Assembly: GCA_032250805.1 (NCBI GenBank)
Contig: JAVVEM010000021.1
Coordinates: 1 to 57,916 of the forward strand
Length of the DNA stretch: 57,916 nucleotides
Direction of reading: 5' to 3'
Origin: B18-G4 sp032250805
GTDB taxonomy: Bacteria > Bacteroidota > Bacteroidia > Bacteroidales > B18-G4
The notes under the pieces are model-generated. The model was given only the letters and a program-made list of their open reading frames with translations. It was not told where the DNA came from and made no database searches. Positions 1 through 8,332 of the stretch are shown piece after piece. The translations under genes and the position numbers were made by a program. The stretch's first letter is position 1. Each line of letters opens with the position of its first letter.

Positions 1-24
1 CCATTTAACCATTTAACCATTTAA
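1..24. repeat. Tandem 8-bp repeat, three copies
   Basis: Three perfect copies of CCATTTAA occupy the left edge of the window just upstream of the radical SAM gene. The array may extend beyond the window. Short AT-rich tandem repeats between genes are common in this phylum; no function is apparent. Confidence 0.7.
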
Positions 25-64
25 TCTTAATTATATAGCCTACCTTTACAACACCTACTTTGGC

Positions 65-1075
65 TTGAAAACAAAACACTATAACATACCCGTTTTTATA
101 CCCGAACTGGCCTGCCCGTTTCGCTGCATCTATTGCGACCAACATAAGATAACCGGCCAGGTTGATATGCCCCAACCGGAAGATGTAAGGATGATTATTG
201 ACCAACACCTGTCAACTTTTCCAAAACGTAAAAAAGAGATCGAAACCGGTTTTTTCGGAGGGAACTTTACCGGCATTCCCGTTCAGGAGCAGGAAGCTTA
301 TCTGAAGGTTGCTCATGAATATCTTCTGGACGGAAAGATCCAGGGCATAAGGCTCTCAACCCGCCCCGACTACATCGATGAACAGGTGATTGCACTGCTC
401 AGAAAATATCATGTAAGCACGGTCGAGCTCGGAGCACAATCGATGGTTGAAGAAGTACTTGTTGAAAGCAGCCGCGGACATACTGTTGCGGATACTGTCA
501 GGGCGGCCCGATTGATCAAAAAAGGCGGCATGCGACTCGGACTGCAAATGATGATCGGACTACCCGGCGATACCGCCCAACATGACCTGGCCACAGCAAG
601 GGCTTTTGTCGATCTGAAAGCTGACGATACGCGTATTTATCCAACACTTGTTATCAGGGGCACGGCACTTGAAAAGTTGTATCGCGATAAAAAATACCTT
701 CCTCTCACGATGGAGGAGGCCGTGAAAAGATCGGCCGAAGTATACAGGATATTTGAAACAGCAGGCCTTCGGGTAATTCGTATCGGCCTGCATCCTTCAG
801 AAGGACTTACCGTGGGAAACCACCTGGTGGCCGGGCCCTTCCATGTAGCTTTCAGGGAACTGGTGATGACCCTGCTGTGGGCAGAACAATTTGCTCCCCT
901 GATGAAGAAAACCACTTACAAAAAGCTCGAAATTCATGTTGCCCCCGAGCAGTTTAATTTTGCCATCGGCTACGCCGCGAAAAATAAAAAAGCCCTGTTA
1001 CAGTTTTATGATCATGTAATCTTTATGCGCGACGACACCCTGAAAAACCGAACATACCATGCTTATTATCATTGA
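65..1075 (+). CDS. Radical SAM protein, Elp3-like short form
   Basis: This 336-residue protein carries the radical SAM cluster motif CPFRCIYC (Cys17, Cys21, Cys24, a CX3CX2C arrangement), which binds a 4Fe-4S cluster and S-adenosylmethionine. The N-terminal context (IPVFIPELACPF, then DQHKITGQ) resembles short bacterial Elp3-like proteins that have the radical SAM barrel but no C-terminal acetyltransferase domain. A further family-like feature is FFGGNFTGIP near residue 65. The start is TTG at 65; no ATG gives a complete cluster motif. The coding region overlaps the following DUF6873 gene by 17 bp, so the two are probably co-transcribed and perhaps functionally linked. The substrate is unknown; tRNA modification is only a guess from the Elp3 relationship. 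Confidence 0.85.
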   Translation: MKTKHYNIPVFIPELACPFRCIYCDQHKITGQVDMPQPEDVRMIIDQHLSTFPKRKKEIETGFFGGNFTGIPVQEQEAYLKVAHEYLLDGKIQGIRLSTRPDYIDEQVIALLRKYHVSTVELGAQSMVEEVLVESSRGHTVADTVRAARLIKKGGMRLGLQMMIGLPGDTAQHDLATARAFVDLKADDTRIYPTLVIRGTALEKLYRDKKYLPLTMEEAVKRSAEVYRIFETAGLRVIRIGLHPSEGLTVGNHLVAGPFHVAFRELVMTLLWAEQFAPLMKKTTYKKLEIHVAPEQFNFAIGYAAKNKKALLQFYDHVIFMRDDTLKNRTYHAYYH

Positions 1076-1760
1076 TAAAAAAATTCCGGATCCTGCCAAG
1101 GAAAAACTTGCCTCATTCGGAACACTCCTTGAGCTCGAAACCCGGGGGATCACCTATGAGGCCATTGCCGGCCATCCTGATATATTTTTTCACCAGTCAC
1201 CGCGTCATTTATTCGTGGCGCCCAACCTGCCGTTTCATTATATTGAAATGCTGCAGCAGGAAGATATTGATTTCATTCCCGGCGAACAGGCTGTAGGTAA
1301 ACAATACCCTGCCTCTTCGGCCTATAATGCTGTTTCGACAGATAAGCTGCTGATCCATAATTTTCGCAATACCGATGCATCCATCACCCGCCTGCTCGAA
1401 AATACACAACTGATCCATGTCGATCAGGGATACACGCGTTGCAACCTGCTGGCTCTCGACGATCAGCACTTCATTACTTCTGATGAAGGCATTGCAGGAG
1501 TGCTGGAACGCTACGACAAGACCTGCCTGAAGGTAAGGCCAGAAGGGATAATACTGGAAGGTTTCGAACATGGATTCTGGGGCGGATGTTGCGGGATCTA
1601 TCATAATAAAGTATTTATCCTTGGCACACTTGCCGATCATCCCGACAGGCAGGAGATTGAAGATTTTATTACGGCACGCGGTCATTATATCATTGAACTC
1701 TATGATGGGCCCCTCTTCGACGGGGGCAGTATTATATTTCTTGAACATGATAAATATTGA
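1059..1760 (+). CDS. DUF6873-like GME-fold protein
   Basis: This 233-residue soluble protein starts at ATG 1059 inside the end of the radical SAM gene. It resembles the DUF6873 family, which is placed in the guanidino-group-modifying-enzyme (GME) fold shared by arginine deiminases and dimethylargininases. Visible landmarks are HVDQGYTRCN near residue 140, TSDEGI, GFWGGCCGIY near residue 192, and the C-terminal LFDGGSIIFLE, which occupies the place where catalytic GME enzymes have a Gly-Gly followed by a nucleophilic Cys. That Cys is absent here, so a hydrolase activity cannot be assumed. The function is unknown. The tight overlap suggests work with the upstream radical SAM protein. Confidence 0.7.
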   Translation: MLIIIDKKIPDPAKEKLASFGTLLELETRGITYEAIAGHPDIFFHQSPRHLFVAPNLPFHYIEMLQQEDIDFIPGEQAVGKQYPASSAYNAVSTDKLLIHNFRNTDASITRLLENTQLIHVDQGYTRCNLLALDDQHFITSDEGIAGVLERYDKTCLKVRPEGIILEGFEHGFWGGCCGIYHNKVFILGTLADHPDRQEIEDFITARGHYIIELYDGPLFDGGSIIFLEHDKY

Positions 1761-1763
1761 TAA

Positions 1764-1928
1764 ATTTATTTTCCGGTGAGATGGCATATTGCAGCCGAAG
1801 CAAGGTTTTACTATGGGCTTGCCAACATCATCAACAAGGATTTTTTATGGCCCGAAAACTATAAGGAATCAAACATTTTTGGCATGATCAATATAGGGGT
1901 GGATCTGCCTTTCAAAGCATCAGACTGA
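1764..1928 (+). pseudogene. Fossil C-terminus of an outer-membrane beta-barrel protein
   Basis: An open frame from just after the DUF6873 stop (in-frame TAA at 1761) to TGA at 1926-1928 encodes about 54 residues with no start codon of its own in a sensible place. It contains RWHIAAEARFYYGLANI and, at the end, FGMINIGVDLPFKASD. Alternating hydrophobic residues, an aromatic-rich strand and a terminal strand of the form I-x-I-G-V-x-L-P-F resemble the last strands of PorT-family or OmpA-like barrels of this phylum. The N-terminal part is missing, so this looks like a decayed gene remnant. The assignment rests on pattern only. Confidence 0.5.
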
Positions 1929-1937
1929 AATATTTAT

Positions 1938-1945
1938 TAATTTCG
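1938..1945 (+). promoter_or_regulatory. Candidate -7 box upstream of aspS
   Basis: TAATTTCG differs at one position from the TAnnTTTG -7 consensus of this phylum and lies 67 nt before the aspS start. No good TTTG -33 box was seen. Confidence 0.3.
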
Positions 1946-2012
1946 CAAATCTATCAGGGCTTCGGGACTTTCATTAATATATGCTGGCCCGGAACCCCAA
2001 AAAATATAATAT

Positions 2013-3773
2013 ATGCTCAGAACACATACCTGCGGGGAATTAAGAAGCGAACATATTAATGCCGAAGTAAGGCTTAGCGGCTGGGTGCAACGAATACGTG
2101 ACAAAGGTGCCCTGGTATGGATCGACTTGCGCGACCGTTACGGCATCACACAGTTATTTTTTAAGGAAGAAGATACCGACAAAGCCCTGCTTGATAAGGT
2201 GCGTTCGCTGGGGCGTGAATATGTGATTGAAGCCACGGGCAAAGTGATTGAAAGGGAGTCGAAAAATCCCAATATGCCCACAGGCGATATTGAGATCAGG
2301 GTTAGCGGGCTGAAGGTTTTGAATACATCAGCCGTACCTCCCTTCACCATTGAAGATGAAACTGACGGTGGCGAAGAGCTGAGGATGAAATATCGCTACC
2401 TCGACCTGAGGAGAGCCCCGATAAGGAAAAACCTTGAACTGCGTCATCGCCTGTCGATCGCTGTCAGAAACTACCTCGACAAGCAGGATTTCTTTGAAAT
2501 AGAAACTCCATACCTGATAAAATCGACACCTGAAGGTGCCCGCGATTTTGTCGTTCCCTCAAGGATGAACCAGGGTGAGTTTTATGCGCTGCCGCAATCA
2601 CCCCAGACCTTCAAGCAGCTCCTGATGATTGCCGGTTATGATCGCTACTACCAACTGGTAAAATGTTTCAGGGATGAAGATCTTCGTGCCGACCGCCAGC
2701 CTGAGTTTACACAGATTGATTGCGAAATGGCTTTTGTAACACAGGATGACGTGCTCAACACCTTCATGGGCATGACCAAACATCTGTTTAAAGAGGTGAA
2801 GGGCATTGAAGTGGATGATTTCCCCCGTATGTCGTACCATGAAGCCATGCAACGTTTTGGATCGGATAAACCCGATATCCGGTTCGGGATGGAATTTGTA
2901 GAATTGAATGAGGTGGCGCAGGGCAAAGGATTTAATGTATTCGACAGTGCCCAACTTGTTGTTGGGATATGTGCGCCCGGCTGTGCCGAATATTCGCGTA
3001 AACAGCTCGATGCCCTTACCGATTTCGTGAAAAAACCGCAGATCGGCGCCAAAGGACTGGTGTATGTAAAGTGTAATCCCGACGGGACATTTAAATCATC
3101 TGTCGATAAATTCTTTGGCCAGGATGAACTTGGTGCATGGGCCGGAAAGGCCGGTGCTGAGCCTGGCGACCTTTTGCTCGTACTTTCAGGGGAGGATGAA
3201 ACCACACGCAAACAATTATGCGAATTGCGCCTTGAGATGGGAAAACAACTGGGCTTGCGCGATCCGAAAGTGTTCAAACCCCTGTGGGTTGTCGACTTTC
3301 CCTTGCTCGAATGGGATGAGGAAACTCAACGTTTTTATGCCATGCATCATCCTTTTACTTCGCCGAGGGAAGAAGACCTCGAACTGCTTAAAACAGATCC
3401 CGGCAAGGTGCGGGCAAATGCCTACGACCTGGTGATCAATGGGGTTGAGATTGGGGGAGGATCAATAAGGATCCACAATAAAGGGTTGCAGAAGCAGATG
3501 TTCAGCGTGCTGGGGTTCACTGATGAAGAAGCCCAGGAGCAGTTTGGATTTTTGATGAATGCTTTCGAATATGGTGCGCCGCCCCACGGAGGGATCGCAC
3601 TTGGGTTTGACCGTTTGGTGGCTTTATTTGGCGGACAGGATTCTATCCGCGATTTTATTGCTTTTCCTAAAAACAATGCGGGCCGCGACGTGATGATCGA
3701 TTCACCTTCTGCCATCGACCAAAAGCAACTCGAAGAGTTGGGGCTTAAGATCGATATCAAGGGAAAAAAATAA
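2013..3773 (+). CDS. aspS: Aspartate--tRNA ligase
   Basis: This 586-residue class II synthetase charges tRNA-Asp in the cytoplasm. The N-terminal OB-fold anticodon-binding domain (about residues 1-110, with GWVQRIRDKG) is followed by class II motif 2 with FRDEDLRADRQPEFTQ and motif 3 with GIALGFDRLVAL. The length and the insertion between motifs 2 and 3 (the GAD domain, roughly residues 285-410) match the bacterial-type enzyme rather than the shorter archaeal type. ATG at 2013 gives a normal N-terminus. The gene is convergent with the alkaline phosphatase gene downstream, with a 45-bp gap. Whether it is discriminating depends on the presence of asparaginyl-tRNA synthetase elsewhere. Confidence 0.97.
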   Translation: MLRTHTCGELRSEHINAEVRLSGWVQRIRDKGALVWIDLRDRYGITQLFFKEEDTDKALLDKVRSLGREYVIEATGKVIERESKNPNMPTGDIEIRVSGLKVLNTSAVPPFTIEDETDGGEELRMKYRYLDLRRAPIRKNLELRHRLSIAVRNYLDKQDFFEIETPYLIKSTPEGARDFVVPSRMNQGEFYALPQSPQTFKQLLMIAGYDRYYQLVKCFRDEDLRADRQPEFTQIDCEMAFVTQDDVLNTFMGMTKHLFKEVKGIEVDDFPRMSYHEAMQRFGSDKPDIRFGMEFVELNEVAQGKGFNVFDSAQLVVGICAPGCAEYSRKQLDALTDFVKKPQIGAKGLVYVKCNPDGTFKSSVDKFFGQDELGAWAGKAGAEPGDLLLVLSGEDETTRKQLCELRLEMGKQLGLRDPKVFKPLWVVDFPLLEWDEETQRFYAMHHPFTSPREEDLELLKTDPGKVRANAYDLVINGVEIGGGSIRIHNKGLQKQMFSVLGFTDEEAQEQFGFLMNAFEYGAPPHGGIALGFDRLVALFGGQDSIRDFIAFPKNNAGRDVMIDSPSAIDQKQLEELGLKIDIKGKK

Positions 3774-3818
3774 AGCCACTAAACGCTTATTCAGCTTTTC
3801 AATTCCATGAATAACTGC

Positions 3819-5231
3819 TTATTCAATGCTTTGCCAGATTAATTTCGGGATGTCGGTATTATCCAGGTTTCCGGAAAAATGTGCCCCGTGAACGCCAATT
3901 GCGTAAACAGGAACAGCCACGCATGTGTGCGACATGCTTGTCCATGCCAGGCCTGCATGCCGTGCCAGACTTGTTGTGGCATGAACGGTTATGCTACTGT
4001 AATTGCCATATTCATTTTTTACGTTTTGCCCGTATTCGCTGAATAATATCTTTAGCTCAGCCTGTTCTTCATCAGTAAGAGGAACGGATGCATTCTCATT
4101 GCCCAGGCCAAAATGACTTTCGAGAAGTTCGCGCATTTTTCTATATCCCTTTTCGTTTTTGGGGCTGTTTTCCAACTCGTTGTGAAGCAGAGTATTGAAG
4201 TTTTCTCCTGACATATCCTGATGGGCAAGAAATGTAAAATCGCTTTCATATTGCATTGATTTTTCGCCCAAAGCAAGGCCACCGGTTTCATGGTCGGCAG
4301 TAACAACGATCAGCGTCTCATCAGGGTGTTGCACATAAAAATTTATGGCTTGTTCAACAGCTTCCGAAAAGGCTATCACTTCATGGACCGTTGCACTGAT
4401 ATCATTGGCATGACAAAGCCAATCGATCTTTCCGCCTTCCACCATCATAAAAAAACCATTGTCATTATCGAGATATTCTATGGCTTTGCGGGTGATCTCG
4501 GCCAGGGTGATATAATCATCAGGCTGGTCGATGGCGTAAAGCATGGAGGCTCCCTCGGCGAGGCCGGGATTAACAAAGATCACTTTCTCATCATCAGGCC
4601 TTAATGCCCTGAACCCGGCCTTGCTGTCGATGTAATTAAACCCGTTTTCCTTTGCCAGGTCGGGCAGATACACTTTTTTGCCATTGAGTTCTCCTTCTGC
4701 CTGCTTAAAGCCTCCGCCCCCGAAAAAGTCGAAATCGCTTCTGGTCAGATCAAGCCCGATCTCGAAATACATGCTCCTGTTGCGCTGGTTTGCATAAAAC
4801 ACGGCTGGCGTGGCATGATCGATCGACACGCTGCTGATGATGCCTGTTTTCATGCCCCTGGTTTTTGCTTTTCTGGCAATACTCTCATAAGGTATAGTTC
4901 CCGATGTATCCATGGAGATCCTGCCAATGGCCGTCTTGTGGCCGGTAGCCAATGCTGTGCCTGCAGCAGCCGATCCGGTAATTAAACGGTTGGCAGCATG
5001 GGTCGTGCTGATACCACTGTATGGAAATTTCCGAAAATTTAAGGCTTCGTAATCACCCGGCACATTTGCTGCCAGAAAAGCTTCGGTGGCAATAACCTGT
5101 GCCAGTCCCATGCCGTCGCCAATAAAATAAAAAACATATTTCGCCCCGGGCTGCTCAGGCTGAACCTGACACGAAGCAAATATGAAAAAGCCAATTAAAC
5201 CTAAGGCAATAAAACGGATATACTTCATCAC
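3819..5231 (-). CDS. Alkaline phosphatase, lipoprotein
   Basis: This 470-residue PhoA-superfamily phosphomonoesterase begins with a lipoprotein signal ending at the lipobox FASC (Cys21), so it is probably anchored in the outer or inner membrane. Metal-site motifs are visible: GDGMG at 38-42, TGSAAAGTALATG with the expected serine nucleophile Ser87, EGGKIDWLCH at 265-274, and ADHETGG at 312-318. The residue before the nucleophile is Gly rather than the usual Asp of the DSA motif, which may alter catalytic properties. The length is typical. It would release phosphate from organic esters outside the cytoplasm. The gene is transcribed alone, divergent from the U32 gene. Confidence 0.93.
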   Translation of the reverse strand: MMKYIRFIALGLIGFFIFASCQVQPEQPGAKYVFYFIGDGMGLAQVIATEAFLAANVPGDYEALNFRKFPYSGISTTHAANRLITGSAAAGTALATGHKTAIGRISMDTSGTIPYESIARKAKTRGMKTGIISSVSIDHATPAVFYANQRNRSMYFEIGLDLTRSDFDFFGGGGFKQAEGELNGKKVYLPDLAKENGFNYIDSKAGFRALRPDDEKVIFVNPGLAEGASMLYAIDQPDDYITLAEITRKAIEYLDNDNGFFMMVEGGKIDWLCHANDISATVHEVIAFSEAVEQAINFYVQHPDETLIVVTADHETGGLALGEKSMQYESDFTFLAHQDMSGENFNTLLHNELENSPKNEKGYRKMRELLESHFGLGNENASVPLTDEEQAELKILFSEYGQNVKNEYGNYSSITVHATTSLARHAGLAWTSMSHTCVAVPVYAIGVHGAHFSGNLDNTDIPKLIWQSIE

Positions 5232-5258
5232 TGTAAAAATATGTATTTAACCATGATA

Positions 5259-5266
5259 CAAAGGTA
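5259..5266 (-). promoter_or_regulatory. -7 box of the alkaline phosphatase gene
   Basis: On the minus strand the sequence reads TACCTTTG, a perfect TAnnTTTG box, 27 nt before the start codon. No TTTG at the expected -33 spacing was found. Confidence 0.5.
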
Positions 5267-5339
5267 GGTTTTTAACAAATTTCTCCTGATCTTGTTGATC
5301 AATAAAAATAAAGTGCCAAAGCTGTTCTTGCCAATAGTT

Positions 5340-5347
5340 TAATTTTG
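5340..5347 (+). promoter_or_regulatory. -7 box next to the U32 start codon
   Basis: TAATTTTG matches the TAnnTTTG consensus and lies only 5 nt before the ATG at 5353. If used, transcription would start at or very near the start codon, giving an almost leaderless mRNA. Confidence 0.45.
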
Positions 5348-5352
5348 TACCC

Positions 5353-6609
5353 ATGAATTCGCAAAAACATTTTGTAAACGATATTGAGATCATGTCGCCG
5401 GTGGGTTCCATGGAATCATTAATGGCAGCCATTCAGGCCGGTGCGGGCTCGGTATATTTTGGTATCGGGAAATTAAATATGCGTTCGCGCTCCTCGAAAA
5501 ATTTCACCCTCGACGATCTTCAGGAGATCACGCGCATTTGCGGTGAACATGGAGTACGGTCGTACATTACCGTGAATACAGTGATCTACGACAACGAGAT
5601 CGCTGAAATGAAACAGCTTATTGATGCCGCGGCGAATTGCGGTGTAAGCGCCATCATTGCATCCGATCAATCGGTTATATCCTATGCCCGCGAAAAAGGA
5701 GTGGAGGTGCATATGTCGACACAAACAAATATCACCAATCTTGAAGCGGTGAAATTTTATGCACACTTTGCCGATGTGATGGTAACAGCACGTGAACTGT
5801 CGCTCGATCAGGTGAAAGCCATCACCGACGGCATCGAAGAGCACAACATTACAGGTCCTGGTGGCGAAAAAGTAAAAATCGAGATCTTTGTCCATGGCGC
5901 CTTGTGCATGGCGGTATCCGGAAAGTGCTACCTCAGCCTCGACAACATGAACTATTCGGCCAACAGGGGCGCCTGCATGCAACTCTGCCGAAGAGGTTAT
6001 ATTGTGAAAGATAAGGATACCGGCCTCGAGCTCGAAGTGGACAATGAATACATCATGTCGCCAAAAGATCTTAAAACAATTGATTTTCTTGACAAAATCC
6101 TTGATGCGGGGGTGCGTGTGCTAAAGATCGAAGGCCGGGGCCGCTCGCCCGAATATGTGAAAACGGTTACACGCTGTTATCGCGAGGCCGTAGAAGCTTA
6201 TGTTGCCGGCGTTTTTACCGAAGAGAAGATCGCACAATGGAACAATGATCTTGGCAGTGTGTATAACCGCGGTTTCTGGGATGGATATTACCTTGGCCGT
6301 AAGTTGGGCGAATGGTCGGAACAGTATGGCTCACAAGCTTCAAAAAAGAAGATCTATGTGGGAAAGGTGGCCAATTTTTATTCAAAGATCGGGGTGGCCG
6401 AAATTATTGTTGAAGCCACTCCACTGGAAAAAGGCGACGATATTTATATTATCGGACCTACAACCGGAGTGTACCACGGAAGCATTGAAGAGATCAGGGT
6501 GGATGAAAAAAATACCGGCAGGGCCATGCAGGGTGAAGTATGTTCCATTCCGCTTACCGGTCTTGTGCGCAGATCAGACAAATTATATAAGATTGTTGAC
6601 AGTTTATAA
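5353..6609 (+). CDS. Peptidase U32 family protein (TrhP-like)
   Basis: This 418-residue protein has the U32 signature EIFVHGALCMAVSGKCYLS near residues 177-195, followed by NRGACMQLCRRGY. The four cysteines in this region are those expected to hold an iron-sulfur cluster in RlhA/TrhP-type members. Although named peptidases, characterised U32 proteins of this size hydroxylate RNA: TrhP makes 5-hydroxyuridine at the tRNA wobble position and RlhA modifies 23S rRNA. I infer a TrhP-like role; substrate choice cannot be read from the sequence. The ATG at 5353 gives MNSQKHFVNDIEIMSPVGSM, a normal start for the family barrel. A strong terminator lies 166 bp downstream. Confidence 0.88.
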   Translation: MNSQKHFVNDIEIMSPVGSMESLMAAIQAGAGSVYFGIGKLNMRSRSSKNFTLDDLQEITRICGEHGVRSYITVNTVIYDNEIAEMKQLIDAAANCGVSAIIASDQSVISYAREKGVEVHMSTQTNITNLEAVKFYAHFADVMVTARELSLDQVKAITDGIEEHNITGPGGEKVKIEIFVHGALCMAVSGKCYLSLDNMNYSANRGACMQLCRRGYIVKDKDTGLELEVDNEYIMSPKDLKTIDFLDKILDAGVRVLKIEGRGRSPEYVKTVTRCYREAVEAYVAGVFTEEKIAQWNNDLGSVYNRGFWDGYYLGRKLGEWSEQYGSQASKKKIYVGKVANFYSKIGVAEIIVEATPLEKGDDIYIIGPTTGVYHGSIEEIRVDEKNTGRAMQGEVCSIPLTGLVRRSDKLYKIVDSL

Positions 6610-6775
6610 TACCTTAGGCCTCAGAGGGTACTGAAGTTTCTGATTTTTCCGGTAAATTTTTTTTAAAAATAATTGCATTTATAGGGTAACCTTTGGCCTC
6701 TTTTCCGTATTAATAAGTGAATCAGTTAACATTTAGGTTAATTTTTTCATTTTGATAATTTTTAAGATTTGGGTT

Positions 6776-6808
6776 GGAGAGCAAATGGTCTTTGCTCTCC
6801 TTTTTTTT
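6776..6808 (+). terminator. Strong intrinsic terminator
   Basis: A perfect 10-bp stem pairs GGAGAGCAAA (6776-6785) with TTTGCTCTCC (6791-6800) around a 5-nt loop and is followed by eight T residues (6801-6808). This is the clearest rho-independent terminator in the window. It lies 166 bp beyond the U32 stop, so it ends either a long 3' untranslated region or a separate small RNA. Confidence 0.9.
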
Positions 6809-6851
6809 GTCAAAATAATATTTTGCTCACCCGATAATCCATAATATTGTG

Positions 6852-6859
6852 TAAATTCG
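6852..6859 (+). promoter_or_regulatory. Near-consensus -7 box of the PHP gene
   Basis: TAAATTCG, one mismatch from TAnnTTTG, lies 7 nt before the GTG start at 6867. A TTTG occurs at 6822-6825, but its spacing of 26 nt is longer than usual. Confidence 0.35.
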
Positions 6860-6866
6860 TTTTGAA

Positions 6867-7718
6867 GTGTTCAGGCATAATTTCCATACTCATACACATT
6901 ATTGCGATGGCTCCGATGCCCCTGAAGCATATATCCGCGCTGCCTTGAGCGAAGGTTTGCAATCGCTGGGGTTTTCGGGCCATGCTCCGGTTCCGCTCGA
7001 AAACCACTTTGCCATCAGGGATGAAGGATCATTAAAAAAATACTGCGACGAGATCAGGCAGTTAAAAGAAAAATATGCCGGAAAAATAAACATTTATCTT
7101 GGGCTGGAGGCCGACTATATACCCGGTGTTTGTTGTGATTTTAATCTTTTAAGGAACAAAAACAGACTGGAATATATTATCGGATCGGTTCACCTGGTAA
7201 AGAATGACGAAAATAGGCTTTGGTTTATTGATGGCCCCCGCAGGGAGAGCTGGGAAAAAGGATTGAAAATTGATTATGGCGGAGATATTAAAAAAGCGGT
7301 TACAGCATATTTTCAGCAGGTATCGATGATGGTGCATACCCAAAAACCTGATGTTATCGGTCATCTCGACAAGATAAAGATGCATAACAAGGATCAGTAT
7401 TTCCGCGAAGATGAACCCTGGTACAAAAGGCTTATAGCAGAAGTGCTTGACGATATTGCTGCCAGCGGCTGCATTGTTGAGGTGAACAGCAGGGGCCTGT
7501 ATAAGAAGCGATCCGACAGTTTATTCCCCGGGGTGGAGATATTAATGGAAATGAAGGAACACAATATTCCGGCAACCATAAGCTCTGATGCACACAGGCC
7601 CGAAGAAGTGGGTAAATTTCTAAATAGAGCTGCAATGAGCCTTATTTATGCAGGTTATCGCGAAGTGTATATATTTGAGCAGGGTGAGTGGAAAGCCATC
7701 CCCCTGAAGGATGATTAG
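6867..7718 (+). CDS. PHP-domain histidinol-phosphatase family protein
   Basis: This 283-residue protein starts with the PHP metal-binding motif HTHTHYCDGS and has further family ligands in GLEADYIPG (around residue 80), IIGSVHLV, DVIGHLDKIK and ISSDAHRPEEVG near the C-terminus. PHP enzymes of this size (HisJ/HisK type) hydrolyse phosphate monoesters such as histidinol phosphate with a trinuclear metal centre. No his genes are nearby, so the physiological substrate is uncertain. The start is GTG at 6867; there is no in-frame ATG before the first motif. The gene ends 4 bp inside the convergent flavodoxin gene. Confidence 0.85.
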   Translation: MFRHNFHTHTHYCDGSDAPEAYIRAALSEGLQSLGFSGHAPVPLENHFAIRDEGSLKKYCDEIRQLKEKYAGKINIYLGLEADYIPGVCCDFNLLRNKNRLEYIIGSVHLVKNDENRLWFIDGPRRESWEKGLKIDYGGDIKKAVTAYFQQVSMMVHTQKPDVIGHLDKIKMHNKDQYFREDEPWYKRLIAEVLDDIAASGCIVEVNSRGLYKKRSDSLFPGVEILMEMKEHNIPATISSDAHRPEEVGKFLNRAAMSLIYAGYREVYIFEQGEWKAIPLKDD

Positions 7719-8230
7719 CCTGCCGATTTAAGTATGCGGACCCAGTTGCTGATCCTTTCGTCGGAGAGTTCGGCCTGGTGATCATCATCAAGCGCCAGTC
7801 CGATAAAATGGCCGTCTTTAAATGATTTCGAATCGGTATATTCATATCCTTCATCGGGCCAGGCACCAATGATCTCCGCACCGACCGATACCAATTCATC
7901 GCGGATGATGACCATGCTGTCTACGAAATTATCGGGGTAGAGCACCTGGTCGCCGAGGCCATAAATTGCTGCTGTTTTACCACTCAGGTCAACTTTTTTT
8001 AGTTCATCGAAAAAGGCGTACCACTTGCTTTTATGGGTATCTTTCCAATTATCGGCCCCAACGGTTGAACCTCCGAAGATTAAAAGATCATAATCAGTAA
8101 GCAATTGCACATCTACTCCGGTAATGGTAAACACATCAATGTTTTCTTCGTTAAAAAGACCGGCAATCTTCTTTGCGGTGTTTTCAACATTTCCTTTCTT
8201 AGGCCAGTAGATCAGGGCTGTTTTTTTCAT
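7715..8230 (-). CDS. Flavodoxin
   Basis: This 171-residue protein fits a long-chain flavodoxin. The FMN phosphate-binding loop near the N-terminus reads PKKGNVENTA (the typical T/S-x-T-G-N-T-x-x-x-A pattern is relaxed). The two FMN-flanking loops are IFGGSTVGADNWKDTH near residue 52 and YGLGDQVLYPDNF near residue 90. It carries electrons to partner enzymes and replaces ferredoxin when iron is scarce in many bacteria. The proline-lysine start of the phosphate loop is unusual. The gene is monocistronic and convergent with the PHP gene. Confidence 0.88.
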   Translation of the reverse strand: MKKTALIYWPKKGNVENTAKKIAGLFNEENIDVFTITGVDVQLLTDYDLLIFGGSTVGADNWKDTHKSKWYAFFDELKKVDLSGKTAAIYGLGDQVLYPDNFVDSMVIIRDELVSVGAEIIGAWPDEGYEYTDSKSFKDGHFIGLALDDDHQAELSDERISNWVRILKSAG

Positions 8231-8332
8231 TCTATGTTTTTTTTGCTCTGTTAAACGTCAGTCAATTTTTGGATATGTGGCACAAAATTAAAGAATATAA
8301 CAATAGGGCAGGCTTACTTATCAGGCGAATGC

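Noticed and set aside
1..24. CRISPR array
   Set aside because: The repeats are only 8 bp and directly adjacent, with no spacers.
2648..3277. 209-residue minus-strand frame inside aspS
   Set aside because: It is rich in Ser and Cys, as expected of antisense reading; aspS is unambiguous.
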